NCBI RefSeq assembly: GCF_003112555.1 | Contig: NZ_BEWB01000002.1 | Location: forward strand, 124,001 to 188,000 | Source of the DNA: Streptomyces coelicoflavus | GTDB lineage: Bacteria > Actinomycetota > Actinomycetes > Streptomycetales > Streptomycetaceae | DNA: 64,000 bases | Direction: 5' to 3' | Part shown: one piece after another, positions 1-7,951 of the stretch | How the letters are laid out: each line of letters opens with the position of its first letter | Position numbering within the stretch: the stretch's first letter is position 1 | The notes under the pieces: generated by a model | The model's database searches: none | What the model saw: the letters and a program-made list of their open reading frames with translations, nothing else | What the model was told of the DNA's origin: nothing | Made by a program: the position numbers and the translations under genes

Positions 1-4
1 ACGC

Positions 5-694
5 GTGCCGAAGTACTACGCCGTCAAGGCGCGGATCGACCGTCTCGTCGGTGAGCTGGGGGAGGGCAGCGCCATCCCCACCGAGCGGGACCTGTCCGAG
101 CGCTACGAGGTCGCCCGCGAGACCGTGCGGCAGGCACTGCGAGAACTCGTGCTGGAGGGCAAGCTGCGGCGGCAGGGGCGCGGCACCGTGGTCGCCGGTC
201 CGAAGCTGGCGCAGCCGTTGTCCCTGGCCAGTTACACCGAGGGCGTCCGGCGCCAGGGGCGTACCCCCGGCCGTGCGCTCGTCACCCTCGACCGCTTCCC
301 GTGTCCCGAACCGCTCGCCGCCGAGACCGGCCTCACGCGCGGGGAGCCCGTCTGGCACCTGGAGCGCGTGCTGCTCGCCGACGACGAGCGGGTCGGGCTG
401 GAGAGCACCTACGTCGCCGTGGCCCGCATTCCCGACCTCGACACCGCCTTCGACCCCGACTCGTCCTTCTATGCCCACCTCGCCGAGCAGGGCATCGCCT
501 TCGGGGACGCCGACGAACGCATCGAGACCGTGCTCGCCACCCCGCGCGAGGCCCTGCTCATCGGCACCCCGCCGGCCCTCCCGATGCTGCTCATCCACCG
601 CGTCTCCCGGGACACGGAGGGCCGCCCGCTGGAGCGGGTGCGCACGCTCTACCGGGGCGACCGCTTCTCCTTCACGACGCGTCTGCGCGGCTAG
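5..694 (+). CDS. GntR/HutC-family transcriptional regulator (UTRA domain), possibly 5' truncated by the window edge
   Basis: The N-terminal 65 residues form a GntR winged helix (IPTERDLSERYEVARETVRQ, then a wing ending RQGRGTVV). The rest is a UTRA effector-binding domain ending in an arginine-rich strand (YRGDRFSFTTRLRG). The 229-residue length is slightly short for HutC/PhnF-like proteins (about 240). The GTG at position 5 lies too close to the window edge to judge a ribosome site, so the true start may lie upstream. It precedes a phosphonate uptake and breakdown operon on the same strand with 141 bp between them. It is therefore probably the local regulator, responding to a phosphonate-related ligand. 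The family is clear; the ligand is inferred from context. Confidence 0.85.
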   Translation: MPKYYAVKARIDRLVGELGEGSAIPTERDLSERYEVARETVRQALRELVLEGKLRRQGRGTVVAGPKLAQPLSLASYTEGVRRQGRTPGRALVTLDRFPCPEPLAAETGLTRGEPVWHLERVLLADDERVGLESTYVAVARIPDLDTAFDPDSSFYAHLAEQGIAFGDADERIETVLATPREALLIGTPPALPMLLIHRVSRDTEGRPLERVRTLYRGDRFSFTTRLRG

Positions 695-748
695 GACGGC
701 TGGAAAACGCCCCTCACTCCCGACTCTGGATCGTAACGAAAAGATAAC

Positions 749-780
749 GGGTCTAGCCCAAACGTGATGACCAGTTCACG
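749..780 (+). promoter_or_regulatory. Candidate GntR operator region of the phosphonate operon
   Basis: The gap between the GntR gene and the oxidoreductase holds a GGGTCTAGCCC element (749-759), close to the GGTCTAGACC core that many GntR/HutC proteins bind. Immediately after it is an inverted repeat CGTGA-N8-TCACG (763-780). Both lie 56-87 bp before the preferred start at 836. Binding by the upstream GntR protein is inferred. Confidence 0.45.
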
Positions 781-835
781 CTCTCGTTGTCAGCCGGATT
801 CCTCCGGTTCCCCGATGCCAAGGAGCGTGGCGGTC

Positions 836-1960
836 GTGAGAGTGATAGTCGTCGGAGCCGGCGTGGTGGGAACCATGCACGCCTGGCACGCAGTGAACCG
901 CGGCCACGAGGTCGTACAGATCGAGCGAGAGACCGAGGCCCGCGGCGCCTCCCTGCGCAATTTCGGCCAGATCTGGGTCAGTGGCCGAGCGGGCGGGCAG
1001 GAGCTGGAGACCGCGCTGCGGGCCCGGGAGCTGTGGGAGGAGATCGGCGGCCGGATCCCGGCGCTGGGCTTCCGCCCGAACGGCTCCCTGACCCCGCTCC
1101 GCGGCGACCTGGAACGCGCCGTCGCCGAGGCGGCCGTCGCCCGCCCGGACGCCGCCGCCCGCGGCCACAAGCTGCTCACCCCTGGCGAGGCCCGCGCCCT
1201 GAACCCGGCCCTGCGCGGCGCGTTCGACGCCGCGCTGTACTGCGAGCGCGACGCCGCCGTGGAACCGCGCACCGCACAGCTCGCCCTGCGCTCGGAACTC
1301 CGCAGGTCCCCGCGCTACACCTTCCTGCCCGGCCGCGAGGTCCGCGACGTCGTCGGCGAACACGCCGTCCGCGACGACCACGGCGACACCCACTCCGGCG
1401 ACGTCGTCGTCCTCGCCACCGGCGCCTGGCTCGGCGGCCTGGTGCGCGAACTGGCCGGGCCCGAGCTTCCCGTGCGCCGGGTGCGGCTCCAGATGATGCA
1501 GACCGACCCGCTCGGCGAAGCGCTCCCCACCTCGGTCGCCGACGCCGACAGCTTCCGCTACTACCCCGCGTACGGCTCGCCCGCCCTGGACGAGCTGAAC
1601 GCCCGGCAGCCGCAGCCGGCCACGGCGGCCGCGCACCGGATGCAGCTGCTGATGGTCCAGCGCGCCGACGGCGGCCTGACCATCGGCGACACCCACGAGT
1701 ACGAGCACCCCTTCGCCTTCGACACCGTCGAGGACCCCTACGAGCACCTCACCGGCGTCGTCGAGTCCCTCCTCGGCCGCCCGCTGCCCCGGATCCGCCG
1801 CCGCTGGGCCGGGGTGTACGCGCAGTGCACCGACAAGAGCCGCGTCGTGCACCGGCAGCGGGTGCGCGAGGGCGTGTGGCTGGTCACCGGGCCCGGCGGG
1901 CGCGGTATGACCTGCTCACCCGCGATAGCCGAGACCACCGCGAACGAACTGGGCTGGTGA
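836..1960 (+). CDS. FAD-dependent oxidoreductase of the phosphonate-associated TIGR03364 type
   Basis: A DAO-fold flavoprotein of 374 residues. The dinucleotide-binding GAGVVG motif is at residues 7-12 and an acidic strand end (IERE) near residue 30. A C-terminal FAD-contacting segment contains GPGGRGMT. This subfamily of Pfam DAO enzymes typically sits beside phosphonatase-like HAD proteins, as here, and is thought to oxidise amino- or N-alkyl-aminophosphonates to phosphonoacetaldehyde-like products. The GTG at 836 is preferred because AAGGAG (820-825) lies 10 bases before it; in-frame starts at 764 and 827 are less well placed. Its stop overlaps or abuts the next gene, so the pair is probably translationally coupled. 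The exact substrate cannot be read from sequence. Confidence 0.82.
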   Translation: MRVIVVGAGVVGTMHAWHAVNRGHEVVQIERETEARGASLRNFGQIWVSGRAGGQELETALRARELWEEIGGRIPALGFRPNGSLTPLRGDLERAVAEAAVARPDAAARGHKLLTPGEARALNPALRGAFDAALYCERDAAVEPRTAQLALRSELRRSPRYTFLPGREVRDVVGEHAVRDDHGDTHSGDVVVLATGAWLGGLVRELAGPELPVRRVRLQMMQTDPLGEALPTSVADADSFRYYPAYGSPALDELNARQPQPATAAAHRMQLLMVQRADGGLTIGDTHEYEHPFAFDTVEDPYEHLTGVVESLLGRPLPRIRRRWAGVYAQCTDKSRVVHRQRVREGVWLVTGPGGRGMTCSPAIAETTANELGW

Positions 1961-1968
1961 AAGCACCG

Positions 1969-2673
1969 ATGACCCCTCCGACCACCCCCGACATCCGCCT
2001 CGTCGTCCTCGACATGGCCGGCACCACCGTCGCCGACGGCGGCCTCGTCGAGCGCGCCTTCGACACCGCCGCCCGCGAACTGGGCGTCGAGCCCGGCACC
2101 CCGGACCACGCCGAGAAACTCGCCTACGTCCGCGCCACCATGGGCGAGTCCAAGATCTCCGTCTTCCGGCACCTGTTCGGCGACGAGGACCGCGCCCGGC
2201 GGGCCAACACCGCCTTCGAGAAGGCCTACGGCGCCCTCGTCGACGACGGCCTGATCGCTCCCGTCCCCGGCGCCCGCGAGGCCGTCGGGGAACTGGCCGC
2301 CGACGGCCGCACCGTCGTCCTCACCACCGGCTTCGCCCGCGTCACCCAGGACGCCGTCCTCGATGCGCTCGGCTGGCGCGACCTGGTGCCGCTCACCCTG
2401 TGCCCCGCCGACGCGGGCGGGCGGGGACGCCCGTACCCGGACATGGTGCTGGCGGCCTTCCTGCGCACCGGCGCCGCCGACGCCGTACGGCAGGTCGCCG
2501 TCGTCGGCGACACCTCGTACGACGTGCTCAGCGGCGTACGGGCCGGTGCGGGTCTGGTCGCCGGGGTGCGCACCGGAGCCCACGGCGACGACGCCTTCCG
2601 CGAGGCGGGCGCCGGTCACGTGCTGGACTCCGTCGCCGGTCTGCCCGCCCTCCTGCGGGGAGCAGCCGGCTGA
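1969..2673 (+). CDS. Phosphonatase-like HAD hydrolase (TIGR03351 type)
   Basis: A 234-residue HAD hydrolase. The nucleophile loop LDMAGTT is near residues 14-20, compared with DxAGT in phosphonoacetaldehyde hydrolase. Motif II is TTGFAR and the acidic motif IV is GDTSYDVLSGV. It probably cleaves the C-P bond of the product made by the upstream flavoprotein, or a related phospho-compound. A GTG at 1957, overlapping the previous stop as GTGA, is an alternative start adding four residues. Neither start has a strong ribosome site, which fits coupling. Family membership is secure, but the C-P substrate is inferred from synteny because this clade is distinct from classical PhnX. Confidence 0.8.
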   Translation: MTPPTTPDIRLVVLDMAGTTVADGGLVERAFDTAARELGVEPGTPDHAEKLAYVRATMGESKISVFRHLFGDEDRARRANTAFEKAYGALVDDGLIAPVPGAREAVGELAADGRTVVLTTGFARVTQDAVLDALGWRDLVPLTLCPADAGGRGRPYPDMVLAAFLRTGAADAVRQVAVVGDTSYDVLSGVRAGAGLVAGVRTGAHGDDAFREAGAGHVLDSVAGLPALLRGAAG

Positions 2674-3740
2674 TGAGCACCGCAAGCAGCGGCATCCGCT
2701 TCGACTCGGTCACCGTCGCCTACGACGGCAACGTCGTCCTGGACGCCCTCGACCTCACCGTCGGACCGGGCGAGGTCATGGCGCTGCTCGGGCCGTCCGG
2801 ATCCGGCAAGACCACCGCGCTGCGGGCGGTCGCCGGGTTCGTACGGCCCGCCTCCGGGCGGGTGTTCCTCGGCGACCGCGACGTCACCGGCCTGCCCCCG
2901 TACCGGCGCGGCATCGGCATGGTCGTCCAGCAGTACGCCCTGTTCCCGCACATGCGGGTGGCGGACAACGTCGCCTTCGGACTGAAGGCCCGCAAGGTCC
3001 CCAAGGCCGAGATCCGCACCCGTGTCGCCGAGGCACTGGACATGACCGGCATGGGCGCCTACGCCCGCCGCCACCCCCGGGAACTGTCCGGCGGCCAGCA
3101 GCAGCGCGTCGCCATCGCCCGCGCGCTCGCCATCCGGCCGGACGTCCTGCTCCTCGACGAGCCGCTGTCCGCCCTCGACGCCCAGCTCCGCTCCGGCATG
3201 CTCGCCGAACTGGCCCGCCTGCACCGCGAACTGCCCGACGTGTCGATCCTGTACGTCACCCACGACCAGGTCGAGGCGCTCACCCTCGCCGACCGGATCG
3301 CCGTGATGGACAAGGCGAAGCTGCGCGCGTGCGGGACGCCGACGGAGTTGTACCGGGCGCCGGCCGACGCGTTCACGGCGTCCTTCGTGGGCGGCGCGAA
3401 CCTGCTGCCGGTGACCGTCGGCACCGGGGGAGTGTCCTTCGGGGACGCGGAGATCAAGGCCGACACGGGGGGTGTCGCGCGGGGCGCGTCGGCCACCCTG
3501 TGCGTGCGCCCGCACCTCGTCGGACTCGGCGACGGCCCCAACCGGCTCACCGGCACCGTGCGGGAGATCCAGTGGCGGGGTTCCACGCACCGGCTCTACG
3601 TCGACGTGGGCGGACACCGGGTGATGGCCGACCTGCGCGAGCTCAAGGCTCCGCCGGTGCACGGGGAGTCGGTGAGCCTGCACTTCGCGCCCGAGGACGC
3701 GGTGCTGCTGCCCGCGGGGGTGAGCGCCGGTGAGGAGTAG
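2673..3740 (+). CDS. ABC transporter ATP-binding protein, 2-aminoethylphosphonate type (PhnT-like)
   Basis: A 355-residue importer ATPase. Walker A is GPSGSGKTT (about residues 38-46), the signature is LSGGQQQR, and Walker B is LLLDEPLSALDAQ, with the switch histidine in VTHDQ. The C-terminal 110 residues form a TOBE-type regulatory domain, as in the CUT1/spermidine-putrescine ATPases. Its ATG overlaps the HAD stop by one base (TGATG), and the next gene begins before its own stop, so this is one polycistronic unit. It energises the two permeases that follow. Confidence 0.88.
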   Translation: MSTASSGIRFDSVTVAYDGNVVLDALDLTVGPGEVMALLGPSGSGKTTALRAVAGFVRPASGRVFLGDRDVTGLPPYRRGIGMVVQQYALFPHMRVADNVAFGLKARKVPKAEIRTRVAEALDMTGMGAYARRHPRELSGGQQQRVAIARALAIRPDVLLLDEPLSALDAQLRSGMLAELARLHRELPDVSILYVTHDQVEALTLADRIAVMDKAKLRACGTPTELYRAPADAFTASFVGGANLLPVTVGTGGVSFGDAEIKADTGGVARGASATLCVRPHLVGLGDGPNRLTGTVREIQWRGSTHRLYVDVGGHRVMADLRELKAPPVHGESVSLHFAPEDAVLLPAGVSAGEE

Positions 3741-4554
3741 AACGGCACCCCTGTGGGCGTTGCCCCCGGTGGCTCTGCTCGCCCTCGTCTTCCTCTACCC
3801 GCTCGCCCTCGTCGTCCAGCAGTCCTTCCGGCCGGACGCCGGCGGCACCTCGGTCCAGCCGTACGCCGACGTCCTCGCCTCGTCGGCGTTCCGCGAGGCG
3901 CTGTGGACCACCGTGTGGCTGGCGGTGGCGGCCACCGCCGGCTGCCTGGTGCTCGGCTTCGTCCTCGCACTCGTCATCGCCTTCGTACCCTTCCCCGGGG
4001 CCAAGGCGGTGGCCCGCTTCATCGACGTCTTCCTGTCCTTCCCGTCCTTCCTGATCACGCTCGCCCTGCTGTTCGTCTACGGCACGGTCGGCATGGCCAA
4101 CGGCGCGTGGACCGACCTGACGGGGGCGGAGCAGGGGCCCTTCCAGTTCCTCACCACGCCCTGGGGCGTGCTCCTCGCGGAGATCACGTACTTCACGCCC
4201 TTCGTGATGCGCCCGCTGCTCGCCGCCTTCTCGCAGCTCGACACCGGGCAACTGGAGGCCGCCGGTTCGCTGGGCGCCCGTGCGCCGCGCATCGTCCGGC
4301 AGATCGTCCTCCCCGAGGCGCTGCCCGCCCTCGCGGCCGGCGGCAGCCTGGTCCTGGTGCTGTGCCTGAACGAGTTCGGCATCGTCCTGTTCACCGGCGC
4401 CAAGGGCGTCACGACCCTGCCGACCCTCGTCTACGGCAAGGCGATCCTGGAGTCCGACTACCCGGGCGCCTGTGTGGTCGCCGTCGTCAACGTCCTGATC
4501 TCCGTGGGCCTCTACGGCCTCTACCGGGTGGTGAGCCGCCGTGCTGGTGCATAG
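3730..4554 (+). CDS. ABC transporter permease, 2-aminoethylphosphonate type (PhnU-like)
   Basis: A 274-residue inner-membrane permease with about six hydrophobic helices, the first at residues 8-25. The EAA loop begins EAAGSLGARAPRIVRQIVLPEALP and contacts the ATPase. The GTG at 3730 overlaps the ATPase stop by 11 bases. The gene order ATPase, permease, permease, binding protein matches PhnT-U-V-S arrangements. The family assignment to phosphonate uptake rests on the operon and the binding protein. Confidence 0.85.
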   Translation: MRSRTAPLWALPPVALLALVFLYPLALVVQQSFRPDAGGTSVQPYADVLASSAFREALWTTVWLAVAATAGCLVLGFVLALVIAFVPFPGAKAVARFIDVFLSFPSFLITLALLFVYGTVGMANGAWTDLTGAEQGPFQFLTTPWGVLLAEITYFTPFVMRPLLAAFSQLDTGQLEAAGSLGARAPRIVRQIVLPEALPALAAGGSLVLVLCLNEFGIVLFTGAKGVTTLPTLVYGKAILESDYPGACVVAVVNVLISVGLYGLYRVVSRRAGA

Positions 4555-5338
4555 CCGGGCGGCGAGGTGGGCCGTGTGGGCCCTCTTCCTCGTCCTCTTC
4601 CTGCCCCTGTTCGCCCTCCCGCTCCTCGTGGTCCTCGGCGCCTCCTTCGCCACCCACTGGTCCGGCGTGCTGCCCTCCGGCCTCACCACCGCCCACTACG
4701 AGGCGGCCACCCGCGGCGAGGCCCTGGAGGCGCTCACCACCAGCCTGGTCACCGCCACCACCGCGAGCCTCCTCGCCCTCGCGACCGGCACCTGGGCCGC
4801 CCTCGCCGCGGCGGCGCTGAAGCAGCGGCATCGCAAGGCGCTCGACGCCCTGTTCGTACTGCCCCTCGCCGTGCCCTCGGTCGTCGTGGGCCTCGCGACC
4901 CTGGTCGCCTTCTCCCAGCCGCCGATGCTGCTCAACGGCACCCGCTGGATCGTGATCGTCGCGCACTCCGTCCTGGTCACCGCCTTCGCCCACCAGTCCG
5001 TGTCCGCCGCCCTCGCCCGCCTCGACCCGGCCTACGAGCAGGCCGCCGCGTCCCTGGGCGCCTCACCGGCGTACGTCCTGTGGCGGGTGAAGCTGCCCCT
5101 GCTGCTGCCGTCCCTGACCGCCGCCGCCGGGCTCTGCTTCGCCCTGTCCATGGGCGAGCTGAGCGCCACCATGATGCTCTACCCGCCCGACTGGACCCCG
5201 CTGCCCGTCCTGATCTACGCGGCCACCGACCGCGGCGCCCTGTTCACCGGCTCCGCCGTCGCCGTGGTCCTCATGACCGCCACCCTGCTGGTGCTGCTCG
5301 CCGTCTCCCGGATCCGCACCAGAGCCTCCTACCGCTGA
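4541..5338 (+). CDS. ABC transporter permease, 2-aminoethylphosphonate type (PhnV-like)
   Basis: A 265-residue permease that pairs with the preceding one. It has an N-terminal helix (residues 10-32), several further hydrophobic segments, and an EAA-like loop (EQAAASLGASPAYVLWRVKLP). The GTG start overlaps the upstream stop by 14 bases, again indicating coupling. It should form the heterodimeric membrane channel of the importer. Confidence 0.85.
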   Translation: MLVHSRAARWAVWALFLVLFLPLFALPLLVVLGASFATHWSGVLPSGLTTAHYEAATRGEALEALTTSLVTATTASLLALATGTWAALAAAALKQRHRKALDALFVLPLAVPSVVVGLATLVAFSQPPMLLNGTRWIVIVAHSVLVTAFAHQSVSAALARLDPAYEQAAASLGASPAYVLWRVKLPLLLPSLTAAAGLCFALSMGELSATMMLYPPDWTPLPVLIYAATDRGALFTGSAVAVVLMTATLLVLLAVSRIRTRASYR

Positions 5339-5375
5339 ACCAGCCGCCCCGACCCCGCAAGGAGTTCACCTCGCC

Positions 5376-6437
5376 ATGCCCAGCAACGCCCTCAAGCCGC
5401 TCACCGCCCTCACCGCCGTCGCCGCCCTCGCCGTCCCGCTCACCGCCTGCTCCGGCACCTCCGCCGCCTCCGACGAGAACGTCGTCACCGTCTACAGCGC
5501 CGACGGCCTCAAGGGCGAGAACGGCGACGGCTGGTACGACCAGGTGTTCAAGGACTTCGAGAAGGAGACCGGCATCAAGGTCGAGTACGTCGAGGGCGGC
5601 TCCGGCGAGATGGTGCAGCGCACCGTCCGCGAGAAGCGCAATCCGCAGGCCGACGTCCTCGTCACCCTCCCGCCCTTCATCCAGCAGGCCGACACCAAGG
5701 GCCTGCTCCAGAAGTACGCACCCAAGGGCGCCGACCGCGTCAGCGGCGCCGACAAGGCAGCGAACGGCACCTGGACCGCCGTCGTCAACAACTACTTCGG
5801 CTTCGTCCACAACACGAAGGAGCTGGAGCAGGCCCCCACCACCTGGGAGGACCTGCTCGACCCGAAGTACCGGAACAAGCTCCAGTACTCCACCCCCGGC
5901 ATCGCCGGCGACGGTACCGCCGTCCTCATCAAGGCCATGCACGACTTCGGCGGCGAGAAGCCCGCCATGGAGTACCTGGAGAAGCTCCAGGCCAACAACG
6001 TCGGCCCGTCCGCCTCCACCGGCAAGCTCGCCCCCAAGGTCGACAAGGGCGAACTCCTCGTCGCCAACGGCGACGTCCAGATGAACTACGCCCAGTCCAA
6101 GTCCATGCCGAACCTCGGCATCTGGTTCCCGGCCCGCGACGGCGGAAAGCCCACCACCTTCGCCCTGCCCTACGCGGCCGGACTCGTCACCGACGCCCCG
6201 CACACCGAGAACGGGAAGAAGCTCCTCGACCACCTGCTGAGCCAGGAGGCGCAGCGGCAGGTCAGCGAGATCGGTGGCGGCTTCGCGGCCCGTGAGGACG
6301 TCAAGGCCACCGACGCCAACGCCATCGCCCTCACCAAGCTGATGGACGGCGTGGAGGTCTTCGAGCCCGACTGGAACGACATCGAGGAGAACCTGACCTC
6401 CTACATCGACGCCTGGAAGGAAGCCACCGGAAGCTGA
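5376..6437 (+). CDS. 2-aminoethylphosphonate-type ABC transporter substrate-binding lipoprotein (PhnS-like)
   Basis: A 353-residue extracellular lipoprotein. The signal peptide ends in a lipobox (LTAC, Cys about residue 25). The mature part opens with VVTVYSADGL, typical of the iron/phosphonate-binding fold of PhnS-like proteins. AAGGAG lies 11 bases before the ATG. It closes the operon after 37 noncoding bases. It should capture aminophosphonates for the PhnTUV-like channel. The family is well supported; substrate specificity is inferred. Confidence 0.85.
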   Translation: MPSNALKPLTALTAVAALAVPLTACSGTSAASDENVVTVYSADGLKGENGDGWYDQVFKDFEKETGIKVEYVEGGSGEMVQRTVREKRNPQADVLVTLPPFIQQADTKGLLQKYAPKGADRVSGADKAANGTWTAVVNNYFGFVHNTKELEQAPTTWEDLLDPKYRNKLQYSTPGIAGDGTAVLIKAMHDFGGEKPAMEYLEKLQANNVGPSASTGKLAPKVDKGELLVANGDVQMNYAQSKSMPNLGIWFPARDGGKPTTFALPYAAGLVTDAPHTENGKKLLDHLLSQEAQRQVSEIGGGFAAREDVKATDANAIALTKLMDGVEVFEPDWNDIEENLTSYIDAWKEATGS

Positions 6438-6468
6438 GACGGCCGTTCCCACAAGATCCCGCACTGTC

Positions 6469-6474
6469 TAGGCT
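6469..6474 (+). promoter_or_regulatory. Probable -10 box for the NagD-like gene
   Basis: TAGGCT matches the streptomycete TANNNT -10 pattern and lies 38 bases before the ATG at 6513. This suggests a promoter separate from the phosphonate operon. No good -35 hexamer is visible. Confidence 0.4.
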
Positions 6475-6512
6475 GGGGCGCACGCAGGACCGCGCAGGCA
6501 GGAGACCCGCAC

Positions 6513-7292
6513 ATGGCAGACCGCAAGCCCATCGAGTCGTGGCTCACCGACATGGACGGGGTCCTCATCCACGAAGGGGTGCCGATCCCCGGCGCCGACG
6601 CCTTCATCAAGAGGCTCCGCGACTCCGGCAAGCCCTTCCTGGTCCTGACCAACAACTCGATCTACACCCCGCGCGACCTGCACGCCCGGCTGCGCCGCAT
6701 GGGGCTGGAAGTGCCGATCGAGTCCATCTGGACCTCGGCGCTGGCCACCGCCCAGTTCCTGGAGGACCAGCGGCCCGGCGGCTCGGCGTACGTCATCGGC
6801 GAGGCCGGGCTGACCACGGCCCTGCACGACATCGGCTACATCCTCACCGACCACGACCCCGACTACGTGGTCCTCGGCGAGACCCGCACCTACTCCTTCG
6901 AGGCCATGACGAAGGCGGTCCGGCTGATCAACGCGGGCGCCCGCTTCATCTGCACCAACCCCGACGAGACCGGCCCGTCCGCCGAGGGGCCGCTCCCGGC
7001 GACCGGCGCGGTGGCCGCGCTGATCACCAAGGCGACCGGCAAGCAGCCGTACTTCGCGGGCAAGCCCAACCCGCTGATGATGCGCACCGGCCTCAACGCG
7101 ATCGGCGCGCACTCCGAGACCAGCGCGATGATCGGCGACCGCATGGACACCGACGTGCTGGCCGGCATGGAGGCCGGGATGCAGACCTTCCTCGTCCTCA
7201 CCGGCCTCACCCGGCCCGAGCAGGTCGAGGACTTCCCGTACCGCCCGTCGCAGGTGGTCGACTCGATCGCGGACCTCGTCGAACGGGTCTGA
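6513..7292 (+). CDS. HAD-IIA family hydrolase (NagD-like phosphatase)
   Basis: A 259-residue HAD-IIA phosphatase. The nucleophile motif TDMDGVL is near residue 14. A TNNS motif follows around residue 47. GDRMDTDVLAG carries the metal-binding acids near residue 208. The cap insertion between motifs II and III is typical of NagD/p-nitrophenylphosphatase relatives. An AGGAGA ribosome site precedes the ATG. It has its own likely promoter (6469). The substrate is unknown, probably a small phosphorylated metabolite. It may serve housekeeping rather than phosphonate use. Confidence 0.85.
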   Translation: MADRKPIESWLTDMDGVLIHEGVPIPGADAFIKRLRDSGKPFLVLTNNSIYTPRDLHARLRRMGLEVPIESIWTSALATAQFLEDQRPGGSAYVIGEAGLTTALHDIGYILTDHDPDYVVLGETRTYSFEAMTKAVRLINAGARFICTNPDETGPSAEGPLPATGAVAALITKATGKQPYFAGKPNPLMMRTGLNAIGAHSETSAMIGDRMDTDVLAGMEAGMQTFLVLTGLTRPEQVEDFPYRPSQVVDSIADLVERV

Positions 7293-7332
7293 AACGCGGA
7301 CCTCTCCGAGTGACCCGAACGGAGTAGTCCGG

Positions 7333-7388
7333 CCCCCTCGCGGGATGCGGGTACGGGACCCGCGGGGGAGCCTCCAGGTAACTGGAGG
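7333..7388 (+). promoter_or_regulatory. Tandem leader hairpins that mask the ribosome site of the sortase-linked gene
   Basis: Two hairpins lie in the leader. The first (7333-7368) pairs CCCCC-CGCGGG with CCCGCGGGGG, with one bulged T. The second (7371-7388) pairs CCTCCAG with CTGGAGG across a GTAA tetraloop of GNRA type. The GGAGG of the second stem is the ribosome site for the ATG at 7395, so the hairpin would hide it. Structure read by eye; not folded computationally. Confidence 0.6.
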
Positions 7389-7394
7389 TACACG

Positions 7395-7949
7395 ATGGGC
7401 TCACTGAAAGTCACTCTCTGTGCGGGAGCCGCGCTGGCCACCGCGCTGTGCGCACCGGCGGCCTACACCTACGCGGCGGACGGCGGCGGCGTCTCCGTGT
7501 CCCCGTCCTCGCCCGCCCCCGGCACCGACGTCACGCTCCGGGTGCCCGACTGCACCGAGAAGACGGCCGTCGCCGTGTCCGCGGCGTTCGAATCGGACGT
7601 CCGGCTCAGCCTGGCCGCCGGGGACGGTGTCCTCGTCGGCTCCAGCCAGGTCCGCACCAGCGTGCGGGCCGGTGCGTACGCCGTGCAGGTCAAGTGCGGC
7701 GACCAGGCGCACAAGGGCACCATCACCGTCCACGACGGGCGGCGCCCGTCCACCCACGCCTCACCCGTCGCCCCGGTCGACGCGGGCGGCGGCGGCACCG
7801 CGGAGCTGGCCGCGTCGGACGCCGGGGCCGGGGCGCGCGTCGATCCCCCCGGCACGGCGCACACCGTGACCGGCCTGGTGCTCGCGGGCATCGCCGCCGT
7901 CGCCGTCGCGCTGCGCAGCGTCCGCAGCCGGAGCCGCGGGACGGACTGA
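7395..7949 (+). CDS. Secreted, membrane-anchored protein paired with a class F sortase
   Basis: A 184-residue exported protein. The signal peptide covers about residues 1-28. A small beta-rich ectodomain with two cysteines (PDC and VKC, possibly a disulfide) runs to about residue 115. A low-complexity linker follows, then a C-terminal hydrophobic helix (about residues 152-172) and a basic tail. This resembles a sortase substrate, but no clear LPxTG motif is visible. The sortase gene starts two bases after its stop, implying co-expression. Its function is not recognisable. Confidence 0.65.
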   Translation: MGSLKVTLCAGAALATALCAPAAYTYAADGGGVSVSPSSPAPGTDVTLRVPDCTEKTAVAVSAAFESDVRLSLAAGDGVLVGSSQVRTSVRAGAYAVQVKCGDQAHKGTITVHDGRRPSTHASPVAPVDAGGGGTAELAASDAGAGARVDPPGTAHTVTGLVLAGIAAVAVALRSVRSRSRGTD

Positions 7950-7951
7950 CC

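Noticed and set aside
776..1852. Long open frame antisense to the FAD oxidoreductase
   Set aside because: Its composition is typical of the complement of a high-GC gene (Gly/Val/Ala-rich, no motifs), and the plus-strand frame has clear FAD-binding signatures. Similar shadows occur opposite almost every gene.
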